Part shown: in pieces, positions 8,586 to 17,202 of the stretch | How the letters are laid out: each line of letters begins with the position of its first letter | Position numbering within the stretch: position 1 is the first letter of the stretch | DNA from: Candidatus Bathyarchaeota archaeon | GTDB taxonomy: Archaea > Thermoproteota > Bathyarchaeia > TCS64 | Length of the DNA: 64,000 nt | Assembly (NCBI GenBank): GCA_020346605.1 | Contig: CP070784.1 | Location: 370,192 to 434,191, forward strand | Direction: 5' to 3' | The notes under the pieces: generated by a model | Told to the model about the DNA's origin: nothing | The model's database searches: none | What the model saw: only the letters and a program-made list of their open reading frames with translations | Made by a program: the position numbers and the translations under genes

Positions 8586-8621
8586 CGAAGGCTACAACTT
8601 GATGGAGAGGAGGTCGTCAGG

Positions 8622-9521
8622 GTGTTCGAGTATGCTGCGGAGCAGAGGACCTACGAGATCAGCGGCGTCAAGATCGGCGGTGAGCCGGGCCTAGTCCCGA
8701 CGGTGATGGTCGGCTCCATGTTCTACAACGGGCACATCGTCGTCGAGGACCCCGCAGAGGGGCTCTTCGACGAAGGGGCGGCGGAGGGCCAGCTGCGGAG
8801 GGCGGAGGAGATGTCCGACGCCACGGGGCTCCCGACTATGGTGGACCTGGTGGCGGAGAACGCCGTCGCCGCGGCGAGGTATCTGAACTTCATGGTGGCG
8901 AAGACGGAGATGCCCATTCTTCTGGACGTGGTCGACGAGGGTGCCATGGTCGAGTCGCTGCAGTACGCCTCTGACCAAGGGATGATGGACAGGATAATAC
9001 TGAACTCGCTGAACCCCCACTCGGGGGATCGGGTCTACCAGAGGATCGAGGAGGCGGGCTGCAGGAACGCCGTGCTGCTCCTCCACAGCACTCAGTACAT
9101 GTTGTCCTCGAACAAGGACGCACTGCTGGAGGAGATGATCCCCAAGGCCGAGGCTGCCGGGATCGAGAACATCCTCGTGGACACTGTGGTCATAGACATC
9201 CCCACCCTGGGCCTGGCGGCCAAGGCCATCGACCGGATCAAGGACAGGTACGGCTACCCGTGCGGATGCGGGGCCCACAACGCCATCGCCTCGTGGAAGA
9301 GGCTCAAGGAGAAGTACTGCGCCAAGGCGGTGACCACGGCCATCGGGGTGACCAGCGCCCTGCCCATCGCCGTCGGCGCCGACTATGTCTTCTACGGCCC
9401 CATGAGGAACGCAGAGGAGGTCTACCCAGCCATAGCCATGATCGATGCCGCCTACAGCCAGCAGGTGATGGAGAAGCGGATCAGGCTCGGCAGGGACCAC
9501 CCGAGGTACAGGATCGGGTAG
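8622..9521 (+). CDS. MtrH-family methyltransferase (tetrahydromethanopterin-linked; MtoA-like)
   Basis: A 299-residue TIM-barrel protein of the MtrH/MeTr family. GTG 8622 is chosen because a purine-rich GGAGAGGAGG lies just upstream and homology begins at FEYAAEQRTYEISGVKIGG. Family segments include VMVGSMFYNGHIVVED, the DLVAENAVAA strand, RIILNSLNPHSGD and CGAHNAIASWKRL. MtrH binds methyl-tetrahydromethanopterin and passes the methyl to or from a corrinoid. No other Mtr subunit is encoded nearby, so this is not the membrane Mtr complex. Next to RACE and corrinoid genes it most resembles MtoA-type proteins that move methyl groups from a corrinoid carrier to the pterin. Confidence 0.88.
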   Translation: MFEYAAEQRTYEISGVKIGGEPGLVPTVMVGSMFYNGHIVVEDPAEGLFDEGAAEGQLRRAEEMSDATGLPTMVDLVAENAVAAARYLNFMVAKTEMPILLDVVDEGAMVESLQYASDQGMMDRIILNSLNPHSGDRVYQRIEEAGCRNAVLLLHSTQYMLSSNKDALLEEMIPKAEAAGIENILVDTVVIDIPTLGLAAKAIDRIKDRYGYPCGCGAHNAIASWKRLKEKYCAKAVTTAIGVTSALPIAVGADYVFYGPMRNAEEVYPAIAMIDAAYSQQVMEKRIRLGRDHPRYRIG

Positions 9522-9654
9522 AAGTGGGTGTGCAAAGCCAATCTGCATTTTTATCTTTTTCTTTCCAGTAAACCTTAATGTGTGATGCCCCTCCCTCTAT
9601 GATGCAGCATGACAGTGCTCACGAGGACCGAGAAGTAGCGGAGGGAGTGAGGCA

Positions 9655-10230
9655 TTGAGGTCACATTGTTTCCTGATCGTTCTGATGATACTGGTCGTTG
9701 GGGTCTCGACGAACGGAGCGGCATACACGCCCAAACAGAACGGAGGGGAAACGCTCGACATCGAAATCCAGGCGAACACCTTCGACGGCAGAGGCATCTA
9801 CATATCGTACATACCCATCGAGGAGGCTAGCTCCCGAGTGACCATTGTCATTGAGATGTGGCAGTTCGGTAGACTGGTTGAGAACTACAACCGTAGGCAC
9901 TTCTTCTGGCGCAATGATCAATGGGGTGGCGCGTGGGTAAGCAGTTCGCGGCTCCTGATAGGCCCCTACAGGGTCATCGTGACCTTCGTGGGCAACGAAA
10001 AGGAGACGATCAGGCTATACCAGCTCAAGAGATACGCGGATCTGTCCAAAGGTGAAGTCGCATATGTTGGGACGAAGGCGAGGGTCGTATACAACATGTT
10101 TCGCCTCCCCTTCTACATTATCGCAACGCTCCTGACAATATCGTTGGCCAAGTTTGCGGTCTGGTACCGCAGGGGCTTCACCTATCGAGGAGAAGCATTT
10201 CCTCTTTCCAGTGATGGACGCTATGGGTAA
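9655..10230 (+). CDS. Predicted exported or membrane-anchored protein, unknown function
   Basis: A 191-residue protein with a TTG start and a hydrophobic N-terminal segment (CFLIVLMILVVGVST), likely a signal peptide. A beta-rich domain of about 120 residues follows, with YISYIPIEEASSRVTIVIE and LIGPYRVIVTFVG. A second hydrophobic helix, LPFYIIATLLTISLAKFAV (about 155-173), precedes a basic tail. The topology suggests an extracytoplasmic beta domain anchored by a C-terminal helix. I do not recognise the family. It follows the mtrH-like gene after 133 bp and is probably separate from it. Confidence 0.6.
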   Translation: MRSHCFLIVLMILVVGVSTNGAAYTPKQNGGETLDIEIQANTFDGRGIYISYIPIEEASSRVTIVIEMWQFGRLVENYNRRHFFWRNDQWGGAWVSSSRLLIGPYRVIVTFVGNEKETIRLYQLKRYADLSKGEVAYVGTKARVVYNMFRLPFYIIATLLTISLAKFAVWYRRGFTYRGEAFPLSSDGRYG

Positions 10231-10253
10231 GAAAAGACCAGCAGAGGAGTGAG

Positions 10254-10427
10254 ATGATACAAGCTGATGGTTCATACTATGTTCTAACTCTAGCCGCAGA
10301 TATACTCCCGATCTGGTGGGTTGTATCATCATACAACAGGAGACGCGAAGAGTTTACATATTTTATCTGTCGAAGTGATTTTCTCACGCGCGCACGTTAT
10401 TCTGTACTAATAGTGTCGAAGTGGTGA
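10254..10427 (+). CDS. Possible small ORF (57 residues)
   Basis: An ATG preceded at four bases by GAGGAG opens a 57-codon frame. Its product has a hydrophobic N-terminal half (YYVLTLAADILPIWWVV) and an arginine-rich C-terminal half, resembling a single-pass mini membrane protein. Its 3' end overlaps the oppositely oriented thioredoxin-like gene. Nothing beyond the ribosome-binding site and hydrophobicity supports it, so it may be spurious. Confidence 0.25.
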   Translation: MIQADGSYYVLTLAADILPIWWVVSSYNRRREEFTYFICRSDFLTRARYSVLIVSKW

Positions 10428-10762
10428 TTTAGCACCATCCTAATCGCCGGAGGTATCAAGGACTCTGTCATCTGAAAGTGGGCGATTAGTTGACCCTTCC
10501 ATGTGATCGCTACTGTTGGTACCGCACTGATCCAAAATTTTTCGCGAAACTCGGGGTCAATTTCCCCATCCAAGTCCGTGTTTGTCATCCCAAACGTGCA
10601 TCTATCCGTGTATTCTTCTGCAATCTTCTCGATAACGGGGTGTAACGCCACGCATCCATCGCACTTGGGGTGCCAAAAATAGACAAGGGCGACCTGATGT
10701 TTCTGAACAAAATCCATAATCCCATCTTTGGTCACAGTTACAACTCTTTCACTCGCGTCCAT
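10397..10762 (-). CDS. Thioredoxin-like protein
   Basis: A 121-residue thioredoxin-fold protein from ATG 10762; a start 15 codons earlier is open but the added residues are not family-like. It contains VALVYFWHPKCDGCVALHP, the active-site CxxC as C-D-G-C, followed by a helix. AVPTVAITWKGQLIAHF supplies the cis-Pro before strand beta4. It probably reduces disulfides in the cytoplasm. The CDGC dipeptide differs from classic CGPC, so its redox potential and partner are unclear. Monocistronic. Confidence 0.75.
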   Translation of the reverse strand: MDASERVVTVTKDGIMDFVQKHQVALVYFWHPKCDGCVALHPVIEKIAEEYTDRCTFGMTNTDLDGEIDPEFREKFWISAVPTVAITWKGQLIAHFQMTESLIPPAIRMVLNHHFDTISTE

Positions 10763-10918
10763 AGATATTGACCACACATAAGCTGATGTGCGCGAATATA
10801 AAAGCAACTCAGCTAGGAGCGTGTGTGTGGGGATTATATTTTAACGTTACACACAGATCGCAAAACCGCGCGCGTAAATCTTCTATATCCTGAAACTCAC
10901 TCATCCACAGGGTCCACC

Positions 10919-12094
10919 ATGCTCGAGGATATCATCAAAAAACTCGACGACTTTTACGCGGTAAAATTAACAAAGGAGATGATTGGTATTCCCAGCGTCA
11001 CCGGAGAGGAAGAGGCGCTGAGCCTCTACATCAAGGACAAGCTGGAGAGTTACGGGATGGAGACCGAGCTCCAATACGCAGCAGACAGAAGACCAAACGT
11101 GTACGGAGTCATGCATGGCGATGGACCTTGTAGGAGGCTGAACTTCAACGTCCACACGGACACGGTCCCAGCGGGAGACGACTGGAAAACCGACCCGTTC
11201 ACTGCCAAGGTCATCGACGGCAAGATCTACGGTCGCGGCGCATGTGATATGAAGTCCGGTATAGCCTGCACTCTGAACATGTTGAGGGCCGTAGCCAACT
11301 CGGGCGCTGTCCTAGACGGCGAACTGAGCTTCAGTGGGGTGGTGGATCAGGAGGCGACCGACATCGGCGCTTGTGCTATGATGGAGGACGCAAAGTGGAG
11401 GACCCTCGATGGCATAGTCCTCAGCTACAGCTACTGCGGGAACGAGACCAAGCCCATCCCTCTCGGCCTCACCGGTAAGATTCTGTACGACGTCAACGTG
11501 AAGGGGAAGGCCGCCCACGGTTTCAGGCCGCACCTGGGCGTCAACGCCGTCGAAGACGCGGCCAGGATCATAGCGAATCTGGACAAGTTGAAGCTCATGG
11601 CTCATCCGGAGTTCGGGAGGGGCACGGTCTGCACGCTGAAGACCGAGGGAGGGTATCGGAGATACAGCGTTGTAGTCCCCGAGAGCGCCAGATTCGAGGT
11701 GAACAGGCTTCTGGTGCCGGGGGAGAGCATCGGATATGCCCTAGAGGACATGGAACGGCTCGTTCGGTCGCTGGACTTAAACTCTGAGGTTAAAGTCGGC
11801 ATCAAGCCCCCCAAGTACGAGCCGTACATCGCCTCCAAGGATGAGCCGTTGATGACGATCCTGGATAGGGCCTACAGCGAGGTCATGGGTAGGCCTCCCC
11901 TCTACGAGTTCGCCTACGGCATTACGAACGCCAACATATTCCAGGGAGAGCACGGCATTCAATGCGTACACCTGGGTCCCGAACGCGGCAACGCCCACGG
12001 CCCAAATGAGCACGTGAAGCTGGAGTGGCTGCCTCCAATCAGCAAAATGTATGCAATAATAGCACACCATTTCCTAGGCGGTTGCGCGCGCTAG
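10919..12094 (+). CDS. M20 family metallopeptidase (ArgE/DapE/carboxypeptidase G2-like)
   Basis: A 391-residue zinc amidohydrolase from ATG 10919. Metal-site segments are in order: NFNVHTDTVPAGDDW (His and Asp), GRGACDMKSG (bridging Asp), VVDQEATDIGA (catalytic Glu and metal ligand), and a C-terminal His in HGPNEHVKLEW. The central dimerisation domain begins near GKILYDVNVKGKAAHG. Members cleave N-acyl amino acids, succinyl-diaminopimelate or short peptides; no lysine or arginine biosynthesis genes lie nearby, so a peptide or acyl-amino-acid scavenging role is as likely. Cytoplasmic, with no signal peptide. Confidence 0.85.
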   Translation: MLEDIIKKLDDFYAVKLTKEMIGIPSVTGEEEALSLYIKDKLESYGMETELQYAADRRPNVYGVMHGDGPCRRLNFNVHTDTVPAGDDWKTDPFTAKVIDGKIYGRGACDMKSGIACTLNMLRAVANSGAVLDGELSFSGVVDQEATDIGACAMMEDAKWRTLDGIVLSYSYCGNETKPIPLGLTGKILYDVNVKGKAAHGFRPHLGVNAVEDAARIIANLDKLKLMAHPEFGRGTVCTLKTEGGYRRYSVVVPESARFEVNRLLVPGESIGYALEDMERLVRSLDLNSEVKVGIKPPKYEPYIASKDEPLMTILDRAYSEVMGRPPLYEFAYGITNANIFQGEHGIQCVHLGPERGNAHGPNEHVKLEWLPPISKMYAIIAHHFLGGCAR

Positions 12095-12226
12095 CCTTTC
12101 AACTGAGGGACTCCAAGCGCGCGAATGATTTTAGGGCAGTTCTGGGGCGAATGCACACCGCTTAAAACTTGCGCGCGCTATCCATTGTCTAATCCTTTAT
12201 CTACCCCTACACTGCAAGCTTCTACC

Positions 12227-12772
12227 ATGAAAGTTCTAGGGATAGTTGCAGGTCCAAGGAAGACCGGCCACACGGCGGCTCTCGTCGAAGAGACGTTGGA
12301 GGGAGCAAAAGAGGCAGGGCATGAGGCAGTTCTCTACCATCTCAGCGACGTAGAGATCAAGCCGCTTGAGGAAGGGGAAGACGGCTACTTGTACCCAGAG
12401 GACGGTTTCAAGGAATTGATGCCTCACATCGAGTCGATGGACGCACTGGTGCTTGGCACCCCTATCTACTACGACCACGTGAGCAGCAGGGCCAAGCTGT
12501 TCATCGACAGGCTCTATTATTACAGCCGGAGCCACGGTGACGAGTACAGGAAAAGTTTCCCCGACGGTGTAAAGTTCATCAGCGCGGTAACGTGCGAATG
12601 GGATAACGCGGACGCCTACAAGGAGGTCGTTGACTGGCTCGAGGGCAGGATGAAAAACTACTGGAAAATGAGTATTCATGGGGCTCTGAAGGCTCATGGC
12701 ACCGGGAAAAGGCCTGTGAAAGATGATAAAACACTTCTAGAGAAGGCTAGAGAACTCGGTAAGAGGCTCTAA
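12227..12772 (+). CDS. Flavodoxin-fold NAD(P)H-dependent FMN reductase
   Basis: A 181-residue flavodoxin-like protein; ATG 12227 places the first beta strand immediately at the N-terminus (MKVLGIVAGPRKTGHTAAL), where the G-x-x-K-x-G-x-T phosphate loop binds FMN. LVLGTPIYYDHVSSRAKLF is the second FMN loop. It lacks the compact cysteine motif of iron-sulfur flavoproteins, unlike the paralog at 47405. It probably transfers electrons from NAD(P)H or ferredoxin to quinones or small acceptors. Confidence 0.75.
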   Translation: MKVLGIVAGPRKTGHTAALVEETLEGAKEAGHEAVLYHLSDVEIKPLEEGEDGYLYPEDGFKELMPHIESMDALVLGTPIYYDHVSSRAKLFIDRLYYYSRSHGDEYRKSFPDGVKFISAVTCEWDNADAYKEVVDWLEGRMKNYWKMSIHGALKAHGTGKRPVKDDKTLLEKARELGKRL

Positions 12773-12816
12773 ATTTTCTCTATCTCAACTTTTATCTGTG
12801 CGTAGTGCGCCCGCAA

Positions 12817-13440
12817 TCAAGCGATCTTCTCAAGGAAGACCAGTTCACTCAACGGTAGCCTGTCACTTTTTTCCGGCCACCTCTCGGGTGTTCCGATGGG
12901 GATGATGCAGGTCCTAGAGTATCTCTCGGGGATGTCGAGGTGTTCCATGCACAGGTCCTCGGGGATGGAATCGGTGTAAAACACCGTACCATACCCGAGA
13001 GCCCTAGCTGCGAGAATGATGTGCGCGGCTGCGAGCGAGCCGTCCTTCTGCTCGTAGCCCTTGTACCTGACGGTCTTGTCCACGAGGACGAGTACGTACA
13101 GTGGGGCGGAGAACACGACGTCGTAGTGCTCCCTGATTGCACTCTCCTCTGGGACCTCGTCCCCTCGCGCCCTGAGCACCTTCTCCCTGTTTATTATGCA
13201 GGCCTCCTTGAGCTCGTCGAGCTTCTCCCTGTCCTTCACCACGAGGTATCTGCACGCCTGCTGGTTGCCCGAGTTCGGCGCCAGCCTGGCCGCGTTCAGG
13301 ATCAGTTCAAGATGCTCCTGGGGCACGGGGTCAGGCCTGTAATTTCTCGCGGAGACCCGCTGCTCCACGACCTTGAAGAACGGGTGATCGCCCGGATTCA
13401 TGTCATCTGAGCCTGTCATGGCTGCATATTGCTTCAACAT
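12817..13440 (-). CDS. Nitroreductase family protein
   Basis: A 207-residue FMN-dependent nitroreductase-fold protein. VVEQRVSARNYRPDPVPQE is the N-terminal FMN phosphate-binding segment with the R-S/A-x-R pattern. LNAARLAPNSGNQQACRYL is the second flavin-binding block, and AAHIILAARALGYGTVFYT the third. The family reduces nitro groups, quinones, flavins or enones with NAD(P)H. It is one of three nitroreductase-fold proteins here (with 35903 and 57040). It converges on the flavodoxin-like gene, leaving 44 bp between stops. Confidence 0.85.
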   Translation of the reverse strand: MLKQYAAMTGSDDMNPGDHPFFKVVEQRVSARNYRPDPVPQEHLELILNAARLAPNSGNQQACRYLVVKDREKLDELKEACIINREKVLRARGDEVPEESAIREHYDVVFSAPLYVLVLVDKTVRYKGYEQKDGSLAAAHIILAARALGYGTVFYTDSIPEDLCMEHLDIPERYSRTCIIPIGTPERWPEKSDRLPLSELVFLEKIA

Positions 13441-13626
13441 TAACAGTTAAAAAACCGTTGCAGCACGCGAGCGCATAGCATGGAAGAAAGTCGTGCACAC
13501 GCAAGGATTAAGCGGTGATGCGCCCCATTTCTTGCACGCTAATCCCAGCAGCCTTATCAGGGCTGAAAAGCTAGGAATTTTGACATTCCCGTAGCTAGGT
13601 TATAGAAGAATTTTCCCGCATATTTT

Positions 13627-14844
13627 TCATTGAATCGAGGATGAAGGAGGATGAGGACTCGAGCATCTTGAGGGTGGTAGTCCGGTGCGCTCGTGTGCAT
13701 TTTCAAATCGAATAACGTGCGCAGAAAGGGCTTTCATTCCGTGTATCTCCTGTGGCTTCTCCCTGCGTAGCACCAGGGAACGCAGCATCATGGAAATCGG
13801 GATCAGCGCTCCAAGCAGCACGTTCAAGAGGAAGGCTTGGGGGAAGAAGATGAGCCCACTGAGCTCGTCCCTGTAGATGAACGCCACATGTCGCAGCAAT
13901 ACCACGAAAACCGCACCCAGGAAAGTGCCGGCGTAGCTGCCTATACCACCGATGGAAACCGCTAGGATCGTCCAGTACGTCCAGAAGGGTACCTGGTAGT
14001 TCGCCGGGTTGACGTAGGAGTACGTGAAGGACAGGAGAGTCCCGGTCACAGCCATGACCGCGGAGCCGAAGACGAAGATATTCCTTCTCAGAGGGGCGAC
14101 GTCGCAGCCCTCCCCCTCAGCCCATGAGCCGCCGTACCCGACCTCTCTACGGAACCTACCGTACTGAGATCTGAACAAGGCCCTTGTGAGGGCGAGAACC
14201 AAGAGCCCCACGCTGAGAGTCAGTATGGCTAGGAGAACTACTCTGTCTCCCTGATAGAAGGCCAGGAGGTCCGGGACGTAGACGCCGAGGGAGCCGCCGC
14301 TCACCGCCACCAGAACCCTACTAAGGAACTGGAGCACCGTCGCCAGCGGGAGCAGTACTATCATGAGGTGAGTCGCCTTGAGCCTGAAAGTAAATCTGGA
14401 CAGGGCCCAACCCAGTCCCGCACCCAGCAACAAGGAGACCGCCAGCGAGAATGCCAGCAGGGCTACGCACAGATCAGGCCTCGTCCTCAGGAAACCGTCT
14501 GCCACGGTCCTCACGTTGTACTCGTTGTTGAAGACCCAGTCGTGATCGCTGACGAAAGGCAGCAGCTCCACACCGGCCAGTTGCACCATGAAAAAAGTGA
14601 TGCGTGTCGTGATCGCGCTCACCGTCATGCCGCCGATCAGGATGGAGACCGAGCAGGCCAGATTGGGCACCCCGGCGTTGGTCCACTGGAGGTTGAACGC
14701 CAGTGCCACGATGAGGAGCAGACCGAAGTTGATCGCGAGGGACGCGACCTCGACGGGGGAGAACGATGCAAAGGCATCGATCAAGCGCGTCGTCTCCTGC
14801 CCCCGATGCTCCCTTCGTCCAGACCTTCGGGCCACCTGACGCAC
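13627..14844 (-). CDS. LivM-like ABC transporter permease, without partner genes
   Basis: A polytopic membrane protein of 405 residues (GTG start; a TTG 20 codons in is also plausible) with about eight to nine hydrophobic helices. The SLAINFGLLLIVALAFNLQW start, the central GSAVMAVTGTLLSFTYSYVN and the late SIGGIGSYAGTFLGAVFVV are typical of branched-chain amino-acid/urea permeases of the LivM family. A LivM normally works with LivH, two ATPases and a binding protein, none of which lies within the window on either side. It may be an orphan that uses partners encoded elsewhere, or a decaying fragment of a lost operon. Confidence 0.7.
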   Translation of the reverse strand: MRQVARRSGRREHRGQETTRLIDAFASFSPVEVASLAINFGLLLIVALAFNLQWTNAGVPNLACSVSILIGGMTVSAITTRITFFMVQLAGVELLPFVSDHDWVFNNEYNVRTVADGFLRTRPDLCVALLAFSLAVSLLLGAGLGWALSRFTFRLKATHLMIVLLPLATVLQFLSRVLVAVSGGSLGVYVPDLLAFYQGDRVVLLAILTLSVGLLVLALTRALFRSQYGRFRREVGYGGSWAEGEGCDVAPLRRNIFVFGSAVMAVTGTLLSFTYSYVNPANYQVPFWTYWTILAVSIGGIGSYAGTFLGAVFVVLLRHVAFIYRDELSGLIFFPQAFLLNVLLGALIPISMMLRSLVLRREKPQEIHGMKALSAHVIRFENAHERTGLPPSRCSSPHPPSSSIQ

Positions 14845-15023
14845 GCTAGAAATCTGGCCATCATCCTGCCATAACCGTAATTAAAATTTAAATATTAATG
14901 CCGTCTGCGTCGGAAGAAATCGCACGAATCCATCGGTTGTGTATACGAGCTACGAATCCGGGTCCAATCGTGGACGCTGTTTTATCTAAACAAGTTATTT
15001 TAAGTTATCCAGGCCAAGTATCC

Positions 15024-15680
15024 ATGATCATCTTGAGCGAAAAGATTCTGGAGGGGTTGAGGGAGGCCGTCCTTTACTTCGACGAGGAGGAGGCGAGGAG
15101 GCTGGCCGAGGAGGCCGTCGAAGCCGGACTCGACCCCGTCGAGGTCCTGGAGGAGGGGCTGGCGAAGGCGCTGAGGGAGGTGGGGGACCGCTTCGGGAGC
15201 GGCGAGGCCTTCATCACCGAGCTGATCGCCTCGGCTCAAGCGATGGAGGCGGGGGCCGAGGTCCTCAATCGCGAGATCGCTAGGCTGGGCGTGGCCCGGA
15301 AATCGGTGGGGAAGTTCCTCATCGGCACAGTGGAGGGGGACATCCACAGCATCGGCAAGAACATCGTCAAGACGATGCTGATCGCGGCGGGCTTCGAGGT
15401 GGTGGACCTCGGCACAGACGTGAAGACCGAGACGATCGTCGAGAAGGTGAAGGAGCTGGAGCCGGACATCATCGGGCTGAGCGCCCTCATGACCACCACC
15501 ATGACGAAGCAGAGGGAGGTGATCGAGGCCCTGAAGAAGGAGGGGCTGAGGGAGAAGGTCAAGATCATCGTGGGAGGAGCCCCCGTCACCGAGGAATGGG
15601 TCGAGGAGATCGGGGCCGACGCCTGCGGCTTCGACGCCGGCAGCGCCGTCGAGAACTCCCTCAGGCTGATGGGGGTATGA
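15024..15680 (+). CDS. Methyltransferase corrinoid protein (MttC-like)
   Basis: A 218-residue B12-binding methyl carrier. ATG 15024 is preferred over upstream starts because family homology begins there. The helical cap spans residues 5-90. The B12 domain has D106, H108 and G111 (GDIHSIGKN), LSALMTTTMTK and IIVGGAPVTEEW. Its stop is followed four bases later by the MttB-like gene, and its end supplies that gene's purine-rich ribosome-binding site, so the pair is one transcription unit. By analogy to MttC it accepts a methyl group from the downstream MttB homologue. Confidence 0.92.
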   Translation: MIILSEKILEGLREAVLYFDEEEARRLAEEAVEAGLDPVEVLEEGLAKALREVGDRFGSGEAFITELIASAQAMEAGAEVLNREIARLGVARKSVGKFLIGTVEGDIHSIGKNIVKTMLIAAGFEVVDLGTDVKTETIVEKVKELEPDIIGLSALMTTTMTKQREVIEALKKEGLREKVKIIVGGAPVTEEWVEEIGADACGFDAGSAVENSLRLMGV

Positions 15681-15684
15681 TCTG

Positions 15685-17136
15685 ATGGTGGATTTCAGAC
15701 TGCTCTCAAGAGAAGACGTGGACGCGATCCACGGCGCATCCCTCGACGTCTTGGAGAAAGTGGGGGTGATGGTGAAGAACGAACCAGCCATAGAACTGTT
15801 GAGAGAGGTGGGATGCTCCATCGACGGCGACGTCGTTCGCATCCCTCCCTCCCTCGTTGCCGATTCCATCAAGAAGGCACCCGAAAAGTTCCAGCTCCAC
15901 TCGACGGACGGTGGCCCCCAGTACACGGTGGGCGGCTCAAACGTCATCTACAACCCGGGCTCCGCCGCGATATTCTTCATCGACCGCGAGACGCATGAGA
16001 TGCGGAGGGCCAACGCAGCGGACTTTGTGGACCTCGTGAGACTCACGGACGCGCTGGAGCACATCCACGCCCAGAGCACCGCGATGGTCCCGGCGGACGC
16101 GCCGGAGATCATCTCCGACCTCTACAGGCTCTACGTCATACTGATGAACTCGGGCAAGCCGATCGTGACCGGGGCCTTCACCAAGGAGGGGCTCCTCGAC
16201 ATGAAGGCGATGCTCGAGGCGGTGGTCGGCGGGTCCGAGGAGCTCAGGAAGGGCCCCGCGGCGATCTTCGACTGCTGCCCCTCCTCACCGCTGATGTGGA
16301 GCGACGTCACCTGCCAGAACCTCATCGACTGCGCGGAGCACGGGATACCAGCCGAGATCATCCCAGCCCCCCAGATGGGGGCAACGAGCCCCGTCAGCAT
16401 CGCGGGGACCGTTGTCGAGGCGAACGCCGAGTTCCTGAGCGGCGCTGTGATCTCTCAGCTCGTGGAGCCCGGGGCGCCCATCATCTACGGTGGCTCCCCC
16501 TCGGCGTTCGACATGAGGCACTGCACTGCACGGCTGGGAGCCATCGAGGCAGTGATGACGGCGTGCGCGTCGGCGGAGATGGGGAAGCACTACGGGGTCC
16601 CCACGCAGGGCTACCTGGGGCTCAGCGACTCCAAGGCCGTGGACGGGCAGAGCAGCTTCGAATCGGGGATGGGCATAATGCTCGCTGCCTTGACCGGCGT
16701 GAATATCGTATCGGGCCCCGGGATGCAGGCCAGCGAGAACTGCCAGTCCCTGGGAAAGCTGGTGATAGACAACGAGTACTGCGGAGCCGCCTACAGGATG
16801 ATCGAGGGGATCAACGTGGACTCAGTCTCCCTCGCCGCAGAGGTGATAACCAAGGTGGGCCCCGGAGGGCACTTCCTGGCCGAGAAGCACACCAGAGAGA
16901 ACCTTAGGAAGGAGCGGTTCATCCCCTCCGACGTCCTGGACAGGCTCAGCCCAGACGCCTGGGTCAAGGCGGGCTCCCTCGACACCACCTACAGGGCCAG
17001 GGAGAGAGCCGAGAAGATCCTGAGGGACCACGAACCCTACTCGCTACCCAGCGACGCCGCCGAGGGGCTGCAGAGGACGCTGGAAGGAATCCTGGAGAGG
17101 CACGGGATCTCCCTATCCTCACTCCCAATTTTATAG
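15685..17136 (+). CDS. MttB-family methyltransferase, non-pyrrolysine type
   Basis: A 483-residue member of the trimethylamine methyltransferase (MttB) superfamily. It starts with FRLLSREDVDAIHGASLDVL and contains DCCPSSPLMWSDV, a long barrel with VISQLVEPGAPIIYGG, and CASAEMGKHYGVPTQGYLG. The frame is continuous with no internal TAG, so it carries no pyrrolysine. Non-Pyl members such as MtgB demethylate glycine betaine or other quaternary amines onto their cognate corrinoid protein, encoded directly upstream. Exact substrate (betaine, carnitine, proline betaine) cannot be read from sequence. No amine transporter lies adjacent. Confidence 0.9.
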   Translation: MVDFRLLSREDVDAIHGASLDVLEKVGVMVKNEPAIELLREVGCSIDGDVVRIPPSLVADSIKKAPEKFQLHSTDGGPQYTVGGSNVIYNPGSAAIFFIDRETHEMRRANAADFVDLVRLTDALEHIHAQSTAMVPADAPEIISDLYRLYVILMNSGKPIVTGAFTKEGLLDMKAMLEAVVGGSEELRKGPAAIFDCCPSSPLMWSDVTCQNLIDCAEHGIPAEIIPAPQMGATSPVSIAGTVVEANAEFLSGAVISQLVEPGAPIIYGGSPSAFDMRHCTARLGAIEAVMTACASAEMGKHYGVPTQGYLGLSDSKAVDGQSSFESGMGIMLAALTGVNIVSGPGMQASENCQSLGKLVIDNEYCGAAYRMIEGINVDSVSLAAEVITKVGPGGHFLAEKHTRENLRKERFIPSDVLDRLSPDAWVKAGSLDTTYRARERAEKILRDHEPYSLPSDAAEGLQRTLEGILERHGISLSSLPIL

Positions 17137-17202
17137 GCTCCATTGATTATACCTCGAGAGTTTACTTGAATGGATGAATCGCAGCCGAGAGTGAGCCGCT
17201 CA

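Noticed and set aside
8574-8587. Hairpin CGCTT-AAA-AAGCG as a transcription terminator or riboswitch element
   Set aside because: The stem is five pairs and it lies where a TATA box is expected; promoter is the simpler reading.
15685-17136. Pyrrolysine in the MttB-like gene
   Set aside because: The frame is continuous; no in-frame TAG occurs, so no Pyl is needed.
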